Shown here: positions 1 to 7,139 of the stretch, piece by piece | Layout of the letters: each line of letters opens with the position of its first letter | Numbering within the stretch: the first letter of the stretch is position 1 | Assembly: GCA_017612655.1 (NCBI GenBank) | Contig: JAGAFM010000128.1 | Location: forward strand, 1 to 15,138 | Length of the DNA stretch: 15,138 nt | Direction: 5' to 3' | From: Clostridia bacterium | Lineage (GTDB): Bacteria > Bacillota > Clostridia > Oscillospirales > CAG-272 | Notes under the pieces: generated by a model | Told to the model about the DNA's origin: nothing | Database searches by the model: none | The model's input: the letters and a program-made list of their open reading frames with translations, nothing else | Program-made: the position numbers and the translations under genes

Positions 1-1
1 A

Positions 2-415
2 CTGGGCGGCGCGGGAAACAAGCAGTTCGGCACCATGGCAAGGTCCCTGCTCCCGACGAGCATGATCCCGCCGGTTGCTTCGCTCGCCGGCATCCCGCTT
101 GACCTGAAGTGCAACACCGTAACGCGGGAAATGCGCCGGAATCTGCTCCGGACCCTGAAGGACTTTCCGATTTCGGTCGCCGGTTTCCGTCCGATCGAAG
201 AGGCCATCGTAACATCCGGAGGCGTATCCGTAAAGGAACTGTCTCCCCGGACGATGGAATCGAAAAAAGTCTCCGGGCTGTTCTTTGCAGGAGAGGTCAT
301 TGACGTGGACGGATACACGGGCGGATTCAACCTGCAGATCGCCTGGAGCACCGGAATTGCGGCAGCCCGCGGCGCGGCTTCCCGTGCTCCCGCCCCGGCG
401 GAGCCCCCCGTCTGA
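2..415 (+). CDS. NAD(P)/FAD-dependent oxidoreductase, BaiN/HI0933 family (C-terminal part)
   Basis: The reading frame is open from base 2, so the gene begins before the window; 137 residues are visible. The internal Met at base 35 is not the true start. The C-terminal signature of the HI0933/BaiN flavoprotein family is clear: a TSGGV segment, then TMESK, then a FAGEVIDVDGYTGGFNLQIAW stretch that in this family closes the FAD-binding fold, followed by STGIAAARGAA. Family members are FAD-binding proteins of poorly defined substrate; one, BaiN, has been linked to bile-acid reduction, but this cannot be transferred by homology. The tail is rich in Ala and Pro. It lies upstream of the promoter of the purine operon and is probably a separate transcription unit. 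No convincing terminator was seen after it. The family call is firm; the substrate is unknown. Confidence 0.9.
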   Translation: MGGAGNKQFGTMARSLLPTSMIPPVASLAGIPLDLKCNTVTREMRRNLLRTLKDFPISVAGFRPIEEAIVTSGGVSVKELSPRTMESKKVSGLFFAGEVIDVDGYTGGFNLQIAWSTGIAAARGAASRAPAPAEPPV

Positions 416-473
416 GCCGGACGGTCATTGTGCCTCTTCAGCGGCTGTTTCCCGACAGAAAATTCGTGCATTT

Positions 474-486
474 TTTTCGTCGAAAA
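474..486. other. 13-nt palindrome upstream of the pur promoter
   Basis: TTTTCG-T-CGAAAA is an exact inverted repeat ending 25 nt before the -35 box. It could be an operator or chance in an AT-rich stretch. It does not resemble the Bacillus PurBox or the enterobacterial PurR operator as I know them. Weak evidence only. Confidence 0.2.
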
Positions 487-511
487 CGCCTCCTCGAAGG
501 CAAGAAAATCA

Positions 512-540
512 TTGACAGATTTCTGAAAATAGAGTATAAT
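512..540 (+). promoter_or_regulatory. Consensus sigma-70/sigma-A promoter of the purine operon
   Basis: TTGACA at 512-517 and TATAAT at 535-540 are both perfect consensus hexamers with the optimal 17-nt spacing. Transcription should start near 546-548, about 15 nt before the recognisable riboswitch core. A fully consensus promoter is expected to be strong and to leave control to the leader RNA. No other candidate of comparable quality lies before purE. Confidence 0.93.
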
Positions 541-554
541 AGCAGGCAGAGAAA

Positions 555-680
555 ACCTCCTGTAACTGACGGAACGTGGATTGACACGAGGGAAACGGGA
601 GGAATAGATTTGAAACGCGGATTCCGGGCATTCGGACAGAACGGAAGAAGAGTTTCTTAATGCCGACCGTCTGGGCAGTT
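555..680 (+). promoter_or_regulatory. ZTP (ZMP/ZTP, pfl-motif) riboswitch aptamer
   Basis: Two separated blocks match the two halves of the ZTP riboswitch. The 5' block at 564-580 reads AACTGACGGAACGTGGA. The 3' block at 660-677 reads ATGCCGACCGTCTGGGCA. Both agree closely with my memory of the Fusobacterium ulcerans aptamer. GACGG (568-572) is complementary to CCGTC (667-671), the pseudoknot that joins the halves; CGTG (575-578) and CACG (585-588) can pair in the 5' half. The linker between halves is long, about 80 nt, which this class tolerates. The class senses the purine intermediate ZMP (AICAR) and its triphosphate and generally switches on folate and purine genes. The operon downstream contains the AICAR formyltransferase and fhs, which fits. 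Confidence 0.88.
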
Positions 681-715
681 CTGTTCTGGAAAAGAACGGG
701 ACTGCCCTATCTGTT
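673..715 (+). terminator. Terminator-like hairpin of the riboswitch expression platform
   Basis: Bases 673-687 pair with 693-707 in a 15-bp stem (three G-U pairs at 680-682) around a GGAAA loop. The tail TATCTGTTT is only moderately U-rich. The 5' arm starts inside the conserved GGGCA of the aptamer 3' half, so the aptamer fold and this hairpin should exclude each other. That is the arrangement expected for ligand-relieved attenuation: ZMP/ZTP bound, no hairpin, transcription continues into purE. The weak U-tract leaves termination efficiency uncertain. Confidence 0.75.
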
Positions 716-736
716 TGCAAAAAGCGGAGGATTCAA

Positions 737-1237
737 ATGGTCAAGAAAGTCGCAATCATCATGGGCAGCGACAGCGATCTGCCCGTCGTGGAAAAAGCGT
801 TCCCGATTCTGGAATCGTTCGGCGTCCCCTATGAAGTCCACGTTTTCTCAGCGCACCGGACGCCGGAAGAAGCCCGGCAGTTCGCCGTCGCCGCCCGGGA
901 GCGGGACTTCGGCGTGCTGATCGCCGCGGCGGGAAAAGCCGCCCATCTTGCGGGAGCGATCGCGGCGGCATCCACGCTTCCCGTCATCGGCATCCCGGTC
1001 AAATCCTCGACGCTGGACGGACTGGACGCACTGCTTTCCACCGTTCAGATGCCCACCGGAATCCCCGTTGCTACCGTCGCCATCGACGGTGCGGCGAATG
1101 CAGCCATCCTGGCCGCGCAGATTTTGGGCGTAACGGATGACTCCCTTGCGGAGAAACTTGCGCGGAAGCGGTCCGCGGACGCGGAAAAGGTCCTTGCGGC
1201 CAACCGCACTCTGGAAGAAAAATACAACAAATCATAA
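737..1237 (+). CDS. purE: 5-(carboxyamino)imidazole ribonucleotide mutase-type PurE
   Basis: This 166-aa protein has the size and layout of PurE, which makes CAIR in the sixth step of purine synthesis. The phosphate-binding MGSDSD motif is near residue 10, SAHRTP is at 38-43, and AGKAAHLAG at 65-73 occupies the position of the usual AGGAAHLPG loop. MPTGIPVATVAIDGAANAA follows. SAHRTP and MPxGIPVATV point to class I (N5-CAIR mutase) rather than the AIR-carboxylase class with its SAHK/SNAL motifs. A mutase would need PurK to make N5-CAIR, and no purK lies in this operon. The Lys in the AGKAAH loop departs from the textbook class I sequence, though I believe it is common in Clostridia. The start is fixed by CGGAGG six bases upstream. 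It is the first gene after the riboswitch. Confidence 0.95.
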   Translation: MVKKVAIIMGSDSDLPVVEKAFPILESFGVPYEVHVFSAHRTPEEARQFAVAARERDFGVLIAAAGKAAHLAGAIAAASTLPVIGIPVKSSTLDGLDALLSTVQMPTGIPVATVAIDGAANAAILAAQILGVTDDSLAEKLARKRSADAEKVLAANRTLEEKYNKS

Positions 1238-1254
1238 CGGAGGACAACAACGCC

Positions 1255-1965
1255 ATGGCAGTCAAGAAAGAGCAGCTTTACGAAGGAAAGGCAAAAAAGG
1301 TTTTCGCGACCGACGATCCCTCACTGTACATCGTCTCCTACAAGGACGACGCGACAGCGTTCAACGGTCTGAAAAAAGGAACGATCGCGGGCAAAGGCGT
1401 CATCAACAACAAGATGAGCAACCACCTGATGAAGCTCCTGGAGACCAAAGGGGTTCCCACGCATTTCGTGGAAGAGCTCTCCGATCGCGACACCCTCGTC
1501 AAGCGCGTCTCCATCGTTCCGCTTGAAGTGATCATCCGCAATGTGTCCGCAGGTTCCTTCGCCAAACACTACGGCGTAGAGGAAGGGATCATTTTTGACG
1601 AGCCGACCATCGAATTTTCCTACAAGAACGACGCCCTCGGGGATCCGCTTCTGAATGCATATCACGCAATCGCGCTCAAGCTGGCAACCCGGGAGGAAAT
1701 CGAAGAAATCAAGCGTCTCGCCTTCACCGTCAACCGGGAACTCTGCGCTTTCTTCCGCGAAACTGGGATCCGTCTGGTGGATTTCAAACTGGAATTCGGG
1801 AGACTGGACGACGGAACGATTGTCCTGGCAGACGAGATCAGCCCGGATACCTGCAGACTCTGGGATCTCCAGACCAACGAAAAGCTCGACAAAGACCGCT
1901 TCCGTCGCGACCTGGGCGGTGTGGAAGACGCCTACCGTGAAGTCATGCGCAGGCTGGGTCTTTGA
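1255..1965 (+). CDS. purC: Phosphoribosylaminoimidazole-succinocarboxamide synthase (SAICAR synthetase)
   Basis: This 236-aa protein matches the usual length of bacterial PurC, which joins CAIR and aspartate with ATP to give SAICAR. The N-terminal LYEGKAKKVF motif (residues 8-17) forms the ATP-binding loop. The central RNVSAGSFAKHYG segment is the conserved substrate-binding stretch. DFKLEFG and LADEISPDTCRLWD (from about residue 191) carry the acidic metal and ATP ligands. All expected motifs are present. The start is supported by GGAGG at about 1239-1244, although the spacing is long. The gap to purE is 17 nt, so the two are co-transcribed. PurB, which acts on the product, is not encoded in the window. 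Confidence 0.97.
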   Translation: MAVKKEQLYEGKAKKVFATDDPSLYIVSYKDDATAFNGLKKGTIAGKGVINNKMSNHLMKLLETKGVPTHFVEELSDRDTLVKRVSIVPLEVIIRNVSAGSFAKHYGVEEGIIFDEPTIEFSYKNDALGDPLLNAYHAIALKLATREEIEEIKRLAFTVNRELCAFFRETGIRLVDFKLEFGRLDDGTIVLADEISPDTCRLWDLQTNEKLDKDRFRRDLGGVEDAYREVMRRLGL

Positions 1966-2005
1966 GCGAACTCCGAATCATCATTTTTTACGGAGGAGAT
2001 AGTAC

Positions 2006-3430
2006 ATGGGCGGTTTTTTCGGAGCAGTCGGAAAGCAGGACGTGATCTGGGACGTCTTCTTCGGCGTTGATTATCACTCCCATCTGGGGACCCGTCGCGG
2101 AGGCATGGCATGCTTTTCCAACGAAACCGGATTTGAACGTTCGATCCACTCCATCGAAAACGCACCCTTCCGGACGAAGTTTGAAGAGGATGTCAGCGGG
2201 TGGAGCGGCCGCGCCTGCATCGGATGCATCAGCGACTCCGATCCCCAGCCCCTTCTGATCCGGTCCAACCTCGGCGTCTACGCCATTTCTGCGGTCGGCC
2301 GCATCAACAACGCCGACCAGCTGATTGCGCAGTACCTGACCTTCTCAGGCGGCCATTTCACCGCGATGGCAGGCGGAAAGATCAACATGACGGAGCTGAT
2401 CGCGGCACTGATCAATCAGAAAAAGTCTTTTGCGGAAGGGATCCGGTTCGCTCAGGAGGCCATCGACGGCACCGCGAACATCCTGATCCTCACCGAGCAG
2501 AGGGAACTGATTGCCGCGCGGGATCTGGTCGGCCGTCTTCCCGTCGTTCTGGGAAAGAAGGACGGGGGCTTCTGCGTCAGCTTTGAAGACTTCGCCATGT
2601 ATAAGCTCGGATATGAGCGCCTGCGCGAGCTGGGTCCGGGAGAGGTGGTCCGTCTGACGGAAAACGAAGCGGAGACCCTTCTTTCTCCCGAAAAGAAAAA
2701 AAGGATCTGCGCATTTCTCTGGACTTACTACGGCTATCCGAACGCCGTTTACGAAGGACTCGGCGTAGAAATCATGCGGATGCGGAACGGAACTCTGCTC
2801 GCCAGGGCGGACCGTTCCTCCGGAAGGACGGGCGAACTCGACTACGTCTGCGGCGTCCCGGACTCCGGAATTCCCCATGCGATCGGATACGCAAACGAAA
2901 GCCATATCCCCTACGCGCGCCCGTTCATAAAGTACACTCCGACCTGGCCCAGAAGCTTCATGCCGGCCAATCAGGAGGTGCGGAACCAGGTCGCCAAAAT
3001 GAAACAGATTCCCGTCCATGACCTCATCAACGGAAAACGTCTGCTGTTTGTCGACGACTCCATCGTGCGGGGCACGCAGCTGCGAGAGACTGTGGAATTC
3101 CTTTACGCCAACGGAGCAAAGGAGGTTCACATGCGGTCCGCCTGTCCCCCCATCCTGTTCGGCTGCCGTTTTCTGAACTTCTCCCGCAACACTTCCGAAT
3201 CGGACCTGATTGCCAGAAGAACCATCTCTCAGCTGGAAGGAGAGGACGGGCTCGCTCATCTGGACGAATACCGCGACGGTTCCACCGAACGGGGCAGAAA
3301 ACTCCGGGAAGTCATCGGCGGACAGCTGAAGCTGACCACGCTCGAATATCAGACGATGGAAAACGTTCTGGAGGCGATCGGACTTCCCGAGGACGAGGTC
3401 TGCACATACTGCTGGACCGGGAAAGACTGA
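2006..3430 (+). CDS. PurF-like phosphoribosyltransferase lacking the glutaminase nucleophile
   Basis: This 474-aa protein has the two-domain PurF layout: an N-terminal Ntn-type domain (about 1-225) and a C-terminal phosphoribosyltransferase domain with the PRPP loop LLFVDDSIVRGTQL at 346-359. Canonical PurF makes phosphoribosylamine from PRPP and glutamine-derived ammonia using an N-terminal Cys. Here the start is MGGFFG, so Gly2 stands where Cys should be. The NGNLTN oxyanion-hole motif is replaced by VGRINN at 97-102, and the glutamine-binding Arg of the RYSTAG segment is missing around GCISDSD (73-79). In contrast, C235, C387, C466 and C469 match the spacing of the [4Fe-4S] ligands of B. 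subtilis PurF. The start has a good GGAGGAGA site and no better upstream start. It probably makes phosphoribosylamine using free or partner-supplied ammonia; this is inference. It is commonly annotated as amidophosphoribosyltransferase. Confidence 0.88.
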   Translation: MGGFFGAVGKQDVIWDVFFGVDYHSHLGTRRGGMACFSNETGFERSIHSIENAPFRTKFEEDVSGWSGRACIGCISDSDPQPLLIRSNLGVYAISAVGRINNADQLIAQYLTFSGGHFTAMAGGKINMTELIAALINQKKSFAEGIRFAQEAIDGTANILILTEQRELIAARDLVGRLPVVLGKKDGGFCVSFEDFAMYKLGYERLRELGPGEVVRLTENEAETLLSPEKKKRICAFLWTYYGYPNAVYEGLGVEIMRMRNGTLLARADRSSGRTGELDYVCGVPDSGIPHAIGYANESHIPYARPFIKYTPTWPRSFMPANQEVRNQVAKMKQIPVHDLINGKRLLFVDDSIVRGTQLRETVEFLYANGAKEVHMRSACPPILFGCRFLNFSRNTSESDLIARRTISQLEGEDGLAHLDEYRDGSTERGRKLREVIGGQLKLTTLEYQTMENVLEAIGLPEDEVCTYCWTGKD

Positions 3431-3467
3431 CTCCTCCCGGTAATTTCGAAGAAAAGGAGATTAATTC

Positions 3468-4517
3468 ATGAACCTCAATTCCAGATCCGATTCTTACGCG
3501 GCGGCCGGTGTGGATATCACCGCGGGCTACCGTGCGGTGGAACTGATGAAGGCACATATCGCCCGTACGGTGACCGGAGGCGTGATGTCCGGAATCGGAG
3601 GCTTCGGCGGACTGTTCGCTCTGGATCTGGAGACGGACGGCATCCGGAAACCCGTTCTGGTCAGCGGAACGGACGGCGTCGGAACCAAACTGAAGCTCGC
3701 GTTTTTGATGAATCGCCACGACACCGTCGGGATTGACTGCGTCGCCATGTGCGTCAACGACGTGATCTGCTGCGGTGCGAAGCCCCTCTTCTTCCTCGAT
3801 TACATTGCCTGCGGCAAGAACATCCCCGAGCGGATCGCAGCCGTGGTCTCCGGCGTCGCGGAAGGCTGCGTTCAGTCAGGCTCCGCCCTGATCGGCGGGG
3901 AAACCGCCGAAATGCCCGGATTCTATCCGGAGGACGAATATGATCTGGCCGGCTTCTCCGTCGGAATCGTAGACCGCGACAGAATTCTGGACAACCGGGA
4001 GATCCGACCGGGCGACGTCATTCTCGCCCTTCCCTCCTCCGGCGTCCACTCCAACGGTTTCTCGCTGGTCCGGCGCGTCTTTGACGTGGAACACGCGGAT
4101 CTTTTGAAACCGATTCCGGAACTCGGAGGAAAAGGACTCGGGGATACGCTTCTGACCCCGACCAAAATCTATGTCCGTCCCATGACCGCCCTGTTCGAAC
4201 GGGTGCGGGTCAAGGGAGTCTCCCATATAACGGGAGGCGGCTTCTTCGAAAACATTCCCCGCTCGATTCCGGACGGCTGTTCCGCCGTCATCGAGAAGCA
4301 GGCGGTCCGTACTCCTCCCATCTTCGATCTGATCGCTCGGGCAGGCGGCATTTCGGAGCGGGATATGTTCAACACCTTCAACATGGGTGTCGGCATGAGC
4401 GTCGTCGTCGCGAAGGAAGACGCGGACACCGCCCTTGCCGTTCTCCGGGAAAACGGAGAGGACGCCTACCCGATCGGGGAAATCCGTTCGGGCGGAGAGA
4501 AGGTGTGTCTCCTGTGA
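3468..4517 (+). CDS. purM: Phosphoribosylformylglycinamidine cyclo-ligase (AIR synthetase)
   Basis: The 349-aa length is normal for PurM, which closes FGAM to AIR with ATP in the cytoplasm. SGTDGVGTK at 66-74 is the glycine-rich ATP-binding segment of the PurM/PurL superfamily. CVNDVICCGAKPLFFLDYIA follows, then IGGETAEMPGFY from 142, and LPSSGVHSNGFSLVRR. All are hallmark motifs and appear intact. An AAGGAGA site lies just upstream of the ATG, and the gap from the purF-like stop is 37 nt. Its 3' end overlaps the start of purN, suggesting translational coupling. Confidence 0.97.
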   Translation: MNLNSRSDSYAAAGVDITAGYRAVELMKAHIARTVTGGVMSGIGGFGGLFALDLETDGIRKPVLVSGTDGVGTKLKLAFLMNRHDTVGIDCVAMCVNDVICCGAKPLFFLDYIACGKNIPERIAAVVSGVAEGCVQSGSALIGGETAEMPGFYPEDEYDLAGFSVGIVDRDRILDNREIRPGDVILALPSSGVHSNGFSLVRRVFDVEHADLLKPIPELGGKGLGDTLLTPTKIYVRPMTALFERVRVKGVSHITGGGFFENIPRSIPDGCSAVIEKQAVRTPPIFDLIARAGGISERDMFNTFNMGVGMSVVVAKEDADTALAVLRENGEDAYPIGEIRSGGEKVCLL

Positions 4518-5152
4518 AAGCCGGATCCGTCCGCCGTCCGGTCCACATTGCCGTTCTGGTCTCCGGAGGCGGAACCAACCTTCAGGCGCTCATCGACGCG
4601 GAAAAAGCGGGGTCCCTCCGTTCCGGGAAACTAAGCGTCGTTATCTCCGACCGGAAGGGCGCGTACGCCCTGACGCGGGCAACCGAAAACGGGATCGACG
4701 CGGTTCTCCTGAACCGAAAGGACTTCCCGGACAAGGCGTCCTTTGAGACGGATCTTCTCCGGGAACTGAAGAAAAGAAACATCGAAGTCGTAATCCTTGC
4801 CGGATTTCTGACCATTCTGAGCGAGACGTTCATCCGGAGTTTTCCGAAACGGATTCTGAACGTCCATCCGTCCCTGATTCCGTCTTTCTGCGGAGAGGGC
4901 TTCTACGGCCTGAAAGTGCACGAAGCCGCACTGGCTCGCGGAGTCAAGGTAACCGGAGCGACCGTTCACTTCGTCAACGAAATCCCGGACGGCGGCGAGA
5001 TCATTCTCCAGAAAGCCGTATCCATCCGGAAAAGCGATACTCCGGAATCCCTGCAGAGACGCGTCATGGAACAGGCGGAATGGAAGCTTCTGCCGCGTGC
5101 CGCGGAACTGGTTTGCGCTGATCTGATTCGAAACCAACAAACTGAACAGTGA
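4505..5152 (+). CDS. purN: Phosphoribosylglycinamide formyltransferase, 10-formyl-THF dependent
   Basis: PurN transfers a formyl group from 10-formyl-THF to GAR. The glycine-rich SGGGTNLQ motif lies near the N-terminus. The catalytic Asn and His are N119 and H121 in NVHPSLIPSF, and the catalytic Asp is D162 in IPDGGEIILQ, numbered from the GTG at 4505. Two GTG starts compete. The one at 4505 sits behind GGAGAG with a 5-nt gap and overlaps purM by 13 nt. The one at 4514 forms a GTGA overlap with the purM stop but has a weaker site. Either leaves about 10-13 extra residues before the fold. At 215 residues it is slightly longer than E. coli PurN. It uses the cofactor made by fhs at the operon end. 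Confidence 0.95.
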   Translation: MSPVKAGSVRRPVHIAVLVSGGGTNLQALIDAEKAGSLRSGKLSVVISDRKGAYALTRATENGIDAVLLNRKDFPDKASFETDLLRELKKRNIEVVILAGFLTILSETFIRSFPKRILNVHPSLIPSFCGEGFYGLKVHEAALARGVKVTGATVHFVNEIPDGGEIILQKAVSIRKSDTPESLQRRVMEQAEWKLLPRAAELVCADLIRNQQTEQ

Positions 5153-5161
5153 GGAAACGAA

Positions 5162-5881
5162 ATGGACATTTATCAGATTCCTTCCGTAGCGGATCGGATC
5201 CGCGGAAACTCCTACGTCGGCCGGGGGATCATCGCCGGCAGATCCAAAGACGGCGGGCACGCGGTCTTCGCGTACTTTATCATGGGTCGCAGCGAGAACA
5301 GCAGAAACCGGATCTTTCTGGAGGAAGGCTCGGACGTCGTCATTCATCCGTTCGATGCGGCAAAAGCCGGTGACCCCTCGCTGATCATTTACTCCCCGGT
5401 CCGGACTTTCGGCGAAAACGTCATCGTCACCAACGGAAACCAGACCGATACCGTCTATGACTTCCTCGCTGCGGGAAAGAGCTTTGAAGAAGCCCTGAAC
5501 ACCCGCTGCTTTGAACCGGACGCGCCGAATTTCACGCCACGGATCAGCGCGGTTCTTCAGCTGAAAGACTCCGGTTTTTCCTACAAGATGAACATCCTCA
5601 AAAGCGCAGACCCGGAAGGAAGCGCCTGCGTCCGCATGAATTTCGCCTATCCCGCCCTGCCCGGTCTAGGTCATTTCCTTCACACCTATTTGTGCGACGG
5701 AAATCCGATTCCGACGTTCTGCGGCGAACCGGAACGGGTCGCAATTCCGGATTCCATCGACGAACTGACCGATGAAATCTGGAACAACCTGGACGAACAG
5801 AACAAAATCTCCCTGTACGTACGCTATTACGACCTGAGTAAAGGTACGTACGAAAGCAGAATGATTAACAAAAACCGTTAA
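5162..5881 (+). CDS. purO: IMP cyclohydrolase, PurO-type (archaeal-like family)
   Basis: This 239-aa protein resembles the PurO-type IMP cyclohydrolase family known first from archaea and also found in Clostridia, not the PurH N-terminal domain. It closes FAICAR to IMP, the last step of the pathway. Signature segments are YVGRGIIAG near residues 19-27, MGRSENSRNRIF at 41-52, and a GNQTDTVYD stretch near residue 95. It replaces the missing cyclohydrolase half of bifunctional PurH, and the very next gene is the missing transformylase half. That context supports the assignment more than any single residue. The start has GAGGAAACGA upstream and lies 9 nt after purN. The symbol purO is used by homology; many annotations say only IMP cyclohydrolase. 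Confidence 0.88.
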   Translation: MDIYQIPSVADRIRGNSYVGRGIIAGRSKDGGHAVFAYFIMGRSENSRNRIFLEEGSDVVIHPFDAAKAGDPSLIIYSPVRTFGENVIVTNGNQTDTVYDFLAAGKSFEEALNTRCFEPDAPNFTPRISAVLQLKDSGFSYKMNILKSADPEGSACVRMNFAYPALPGLGHFLHTYLCDGNPIPTFCGEPERVAIPDSIDELTDEIWNNLDEQNKISLYVRYYDLSKGTYESRMINKNR

Positions 5882-5919
5882 CTGATTATGACTCATTGAT
5901 AGGGTAGTGGAGGACTAAG

Positions 5920-7104
5920 ATGAAGATTTTCGAACTGAAATACGGATGCAACCCAAACCAGAAACCCGCCGATATCCACATGAAAAACGGTGAGGACCTG
6001 CCGTTGACCGTTCTCAACGGCAGACCCGGTTTTATTAACTTCCTGGATGCATTCAACTCCTGGCAGCTGGTCAAGGAACTGAAGGAAGCGCTCGGGCAGC
6101 CTACCGCCACTTCGTTCAAACACGTTTCCCCGACCTCCGCAGCGGTCGGCCTTCCTCTGTCAGACAAGCTGAAGCGCGCCTGCTTCGTCGACGATATTGC
6201 GGAACTGGACGCCTCTCCTCTCGCTTGCGCCTACGCACGCGCAAGGGGAACCGACAGAATGTCCTCTTTCGGAGACTGGATCGCGCTTTCCGATATCTGC
6301 GACAAAACGACCGCGACCCTGATCAAGCGGGAGGTTTCGGACGGCATCATCGCCCCCGGATATACCGACGAGGCGCTGGAACTGCTCAAATCCAAGAAGA
6401 AGGGGAACTACAACATCGTTCAGATCGACCCGAGCTACGTTCCAGACTCCGAAGAGGAAAAACAGGTGTTCGGCATCACTTTCCGACAGGGCAGAAACTC
6501 GTTCCGAATCTCCGAAGAACTGTTCTCCAACCTGGTGACGGATAACAAGGACCTGCCGAAGAGCGCTGTCCGGGATCTGATCATCGCCCAGATCACGCTG
6601 AAGTATACACAGTCCAACTCCGTCTGTTTCGCCGTCGACGGACAGGCGATCGGCGTAGGCGCAGGACAGCAGTCCCGTATCCACTGCACCAGACTGGCCG
6701 GAGGAAAAGCGGACAACTGGAATCTCCGTCAGAGCGACCGGGTTCTCTCACTCCCCTTCCTTCCGTCTCTCGGAAGGCCGGACCGGGACAACGTCATTGA
6801 CGTGTATCTTTCCGAAGACTACGACGATGTCATTGGCGCCGAGGTATGGCAGAAATACTTCACAGAGCGTCCCGAACCGTTCACCCGCGCGGAAAAACGC
6901 GCTTATTTGGATACAATCACGGGAGTCTCTCTCGGATCCGACGCGTTTTTCCCCTTTGACGACAACATTATCCGCGCCAAGAGGAGCGGCGTTTCCTACA
7001 TTGCGGAACCGGGCGGCTCCGTCCGGGACGACCTGGTCATCGAACGCTGCAACGAGTACGGCATGGTTATGGCGTTCACCGGCATGCGCTTGTTCCATCA
7101 CTGA
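5920..7104 (+). CDS. purH: Stand-alone AICAR formyltransferase (PurH transformylase domain)
   Basis: This 394-aa protein corresponds to the C-terminal AICAR-transformylase domain of PurH without the N-terminal cyclohydrolase (full PurH is about 510-530 aa). It converts ZMP (AICAR) to FAICAR with 10-formyl-THF. LKYGCNPNQKPA at the N-terminus matches the family's LRYGxNPHQ segment. LNGRPGFINFLDAFNSWQLV and SFKHVSPTSAAVG follow, with the catalytic Lys-His pair at K67-H68. KYTQSNSVCFA and IGVGAGQQSRIHC are further hallmarks, and FFPFDD is near the C-terminus. The domain is longer than the transformylase part of PurH, with extra sequence around 150-175 (ELLKSKKKGNYNIVQID). The GGAGGA site is well placed. 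Its substrate ZMP is the riboswitch ligand, so this gene closes the regulatory loop. Confidence 0.95.
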   Translation: MKIFELKYGCNPNQKPADIHMKNGEDLPLTVLNGRPGFINFLDAFNSWQLVKELKEALGQPTATSFKHVSPTSAAVGLPLSDKLKRACFVDDIAELDASPLACAYARARGTDRMSSFGDWIALSDICDKTTATLIKREVSDGIIAPGYTDEALELLKSKKKGNYNIVQIDPSYVPDSEEEKQVFGITFRQGRNSFRISEELFSNLVTDNKDLPKSAVRDLIIAQITLKYTQSNSVCFAVDGQAIGVGAGQQSRIHCTRLAGGKADNWNLRQSDRVLSLPFLPSLGRPDRDNVIDVYLSEDYDDVIGAEVWQKYFTERPEPFTRAEKRAYLDTITGVSLGSDAFFPFDDNIIRAKRSGVSYIAEPGGSVRDDLVIERCNEYGMVMAFTGMRLFHH

Positions 7105-7121
7105 ATCCTTCGATCGGATTC
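7103..7121 (+). other. Small intergenic hairpin after the AICAR formyltransferase gene
   Basis: GAATCC (7103-7108) pairs with GGATTC (7116-7121) around a TTCGATC loop, overlapping the stop codon. No U-tract follows, and purD starts 19 nt later with its own GGAAAGGA site, so this is not a terminator. A similar ATCC-TTCGTTC-GGAT hairpin overlaps the fhs stop at 13834-13848. Confidence 0.4.
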
Positions 7122-7139
7122 GGAAAGGAAAAAAGTCGG

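Noticed and set aside
581..610. Second promoter, TTGACA at 581 with TAGATT at 605
   Set aside because: The -35-like hexamer is part of the aptamer 5' half, the -10 is poor, and a transcript starting there would lack half the riboswitch.
610..660. A 16-residue leader-peptide frame (TTG start, GGGAGGA upstream) before purE
   Set aside because: It lies wholly in the linker of the ZTP aptamer and ends at its conserved 3' half. The purine-rich site is better explained as riboswitch sequence.
416..736. Guanine/adenine riboswitch or PurBox operator in front of purE
   Set aside because: The hallmark sequences of purine riboswitches and the PurR box were not found; the ZTP class explains the leader.
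2345..3259. 304-codon frame antisense to the purF-like gene
   Set aside because: Shadow frame with no ribosome binding site and no recognisable motif.
5815..5852. GTACGTACG repeated twice, able to form an 8-bp stem
   Set aside because: It lies inside the cyclohydrolase coding region in two different frames and is most likely chance.
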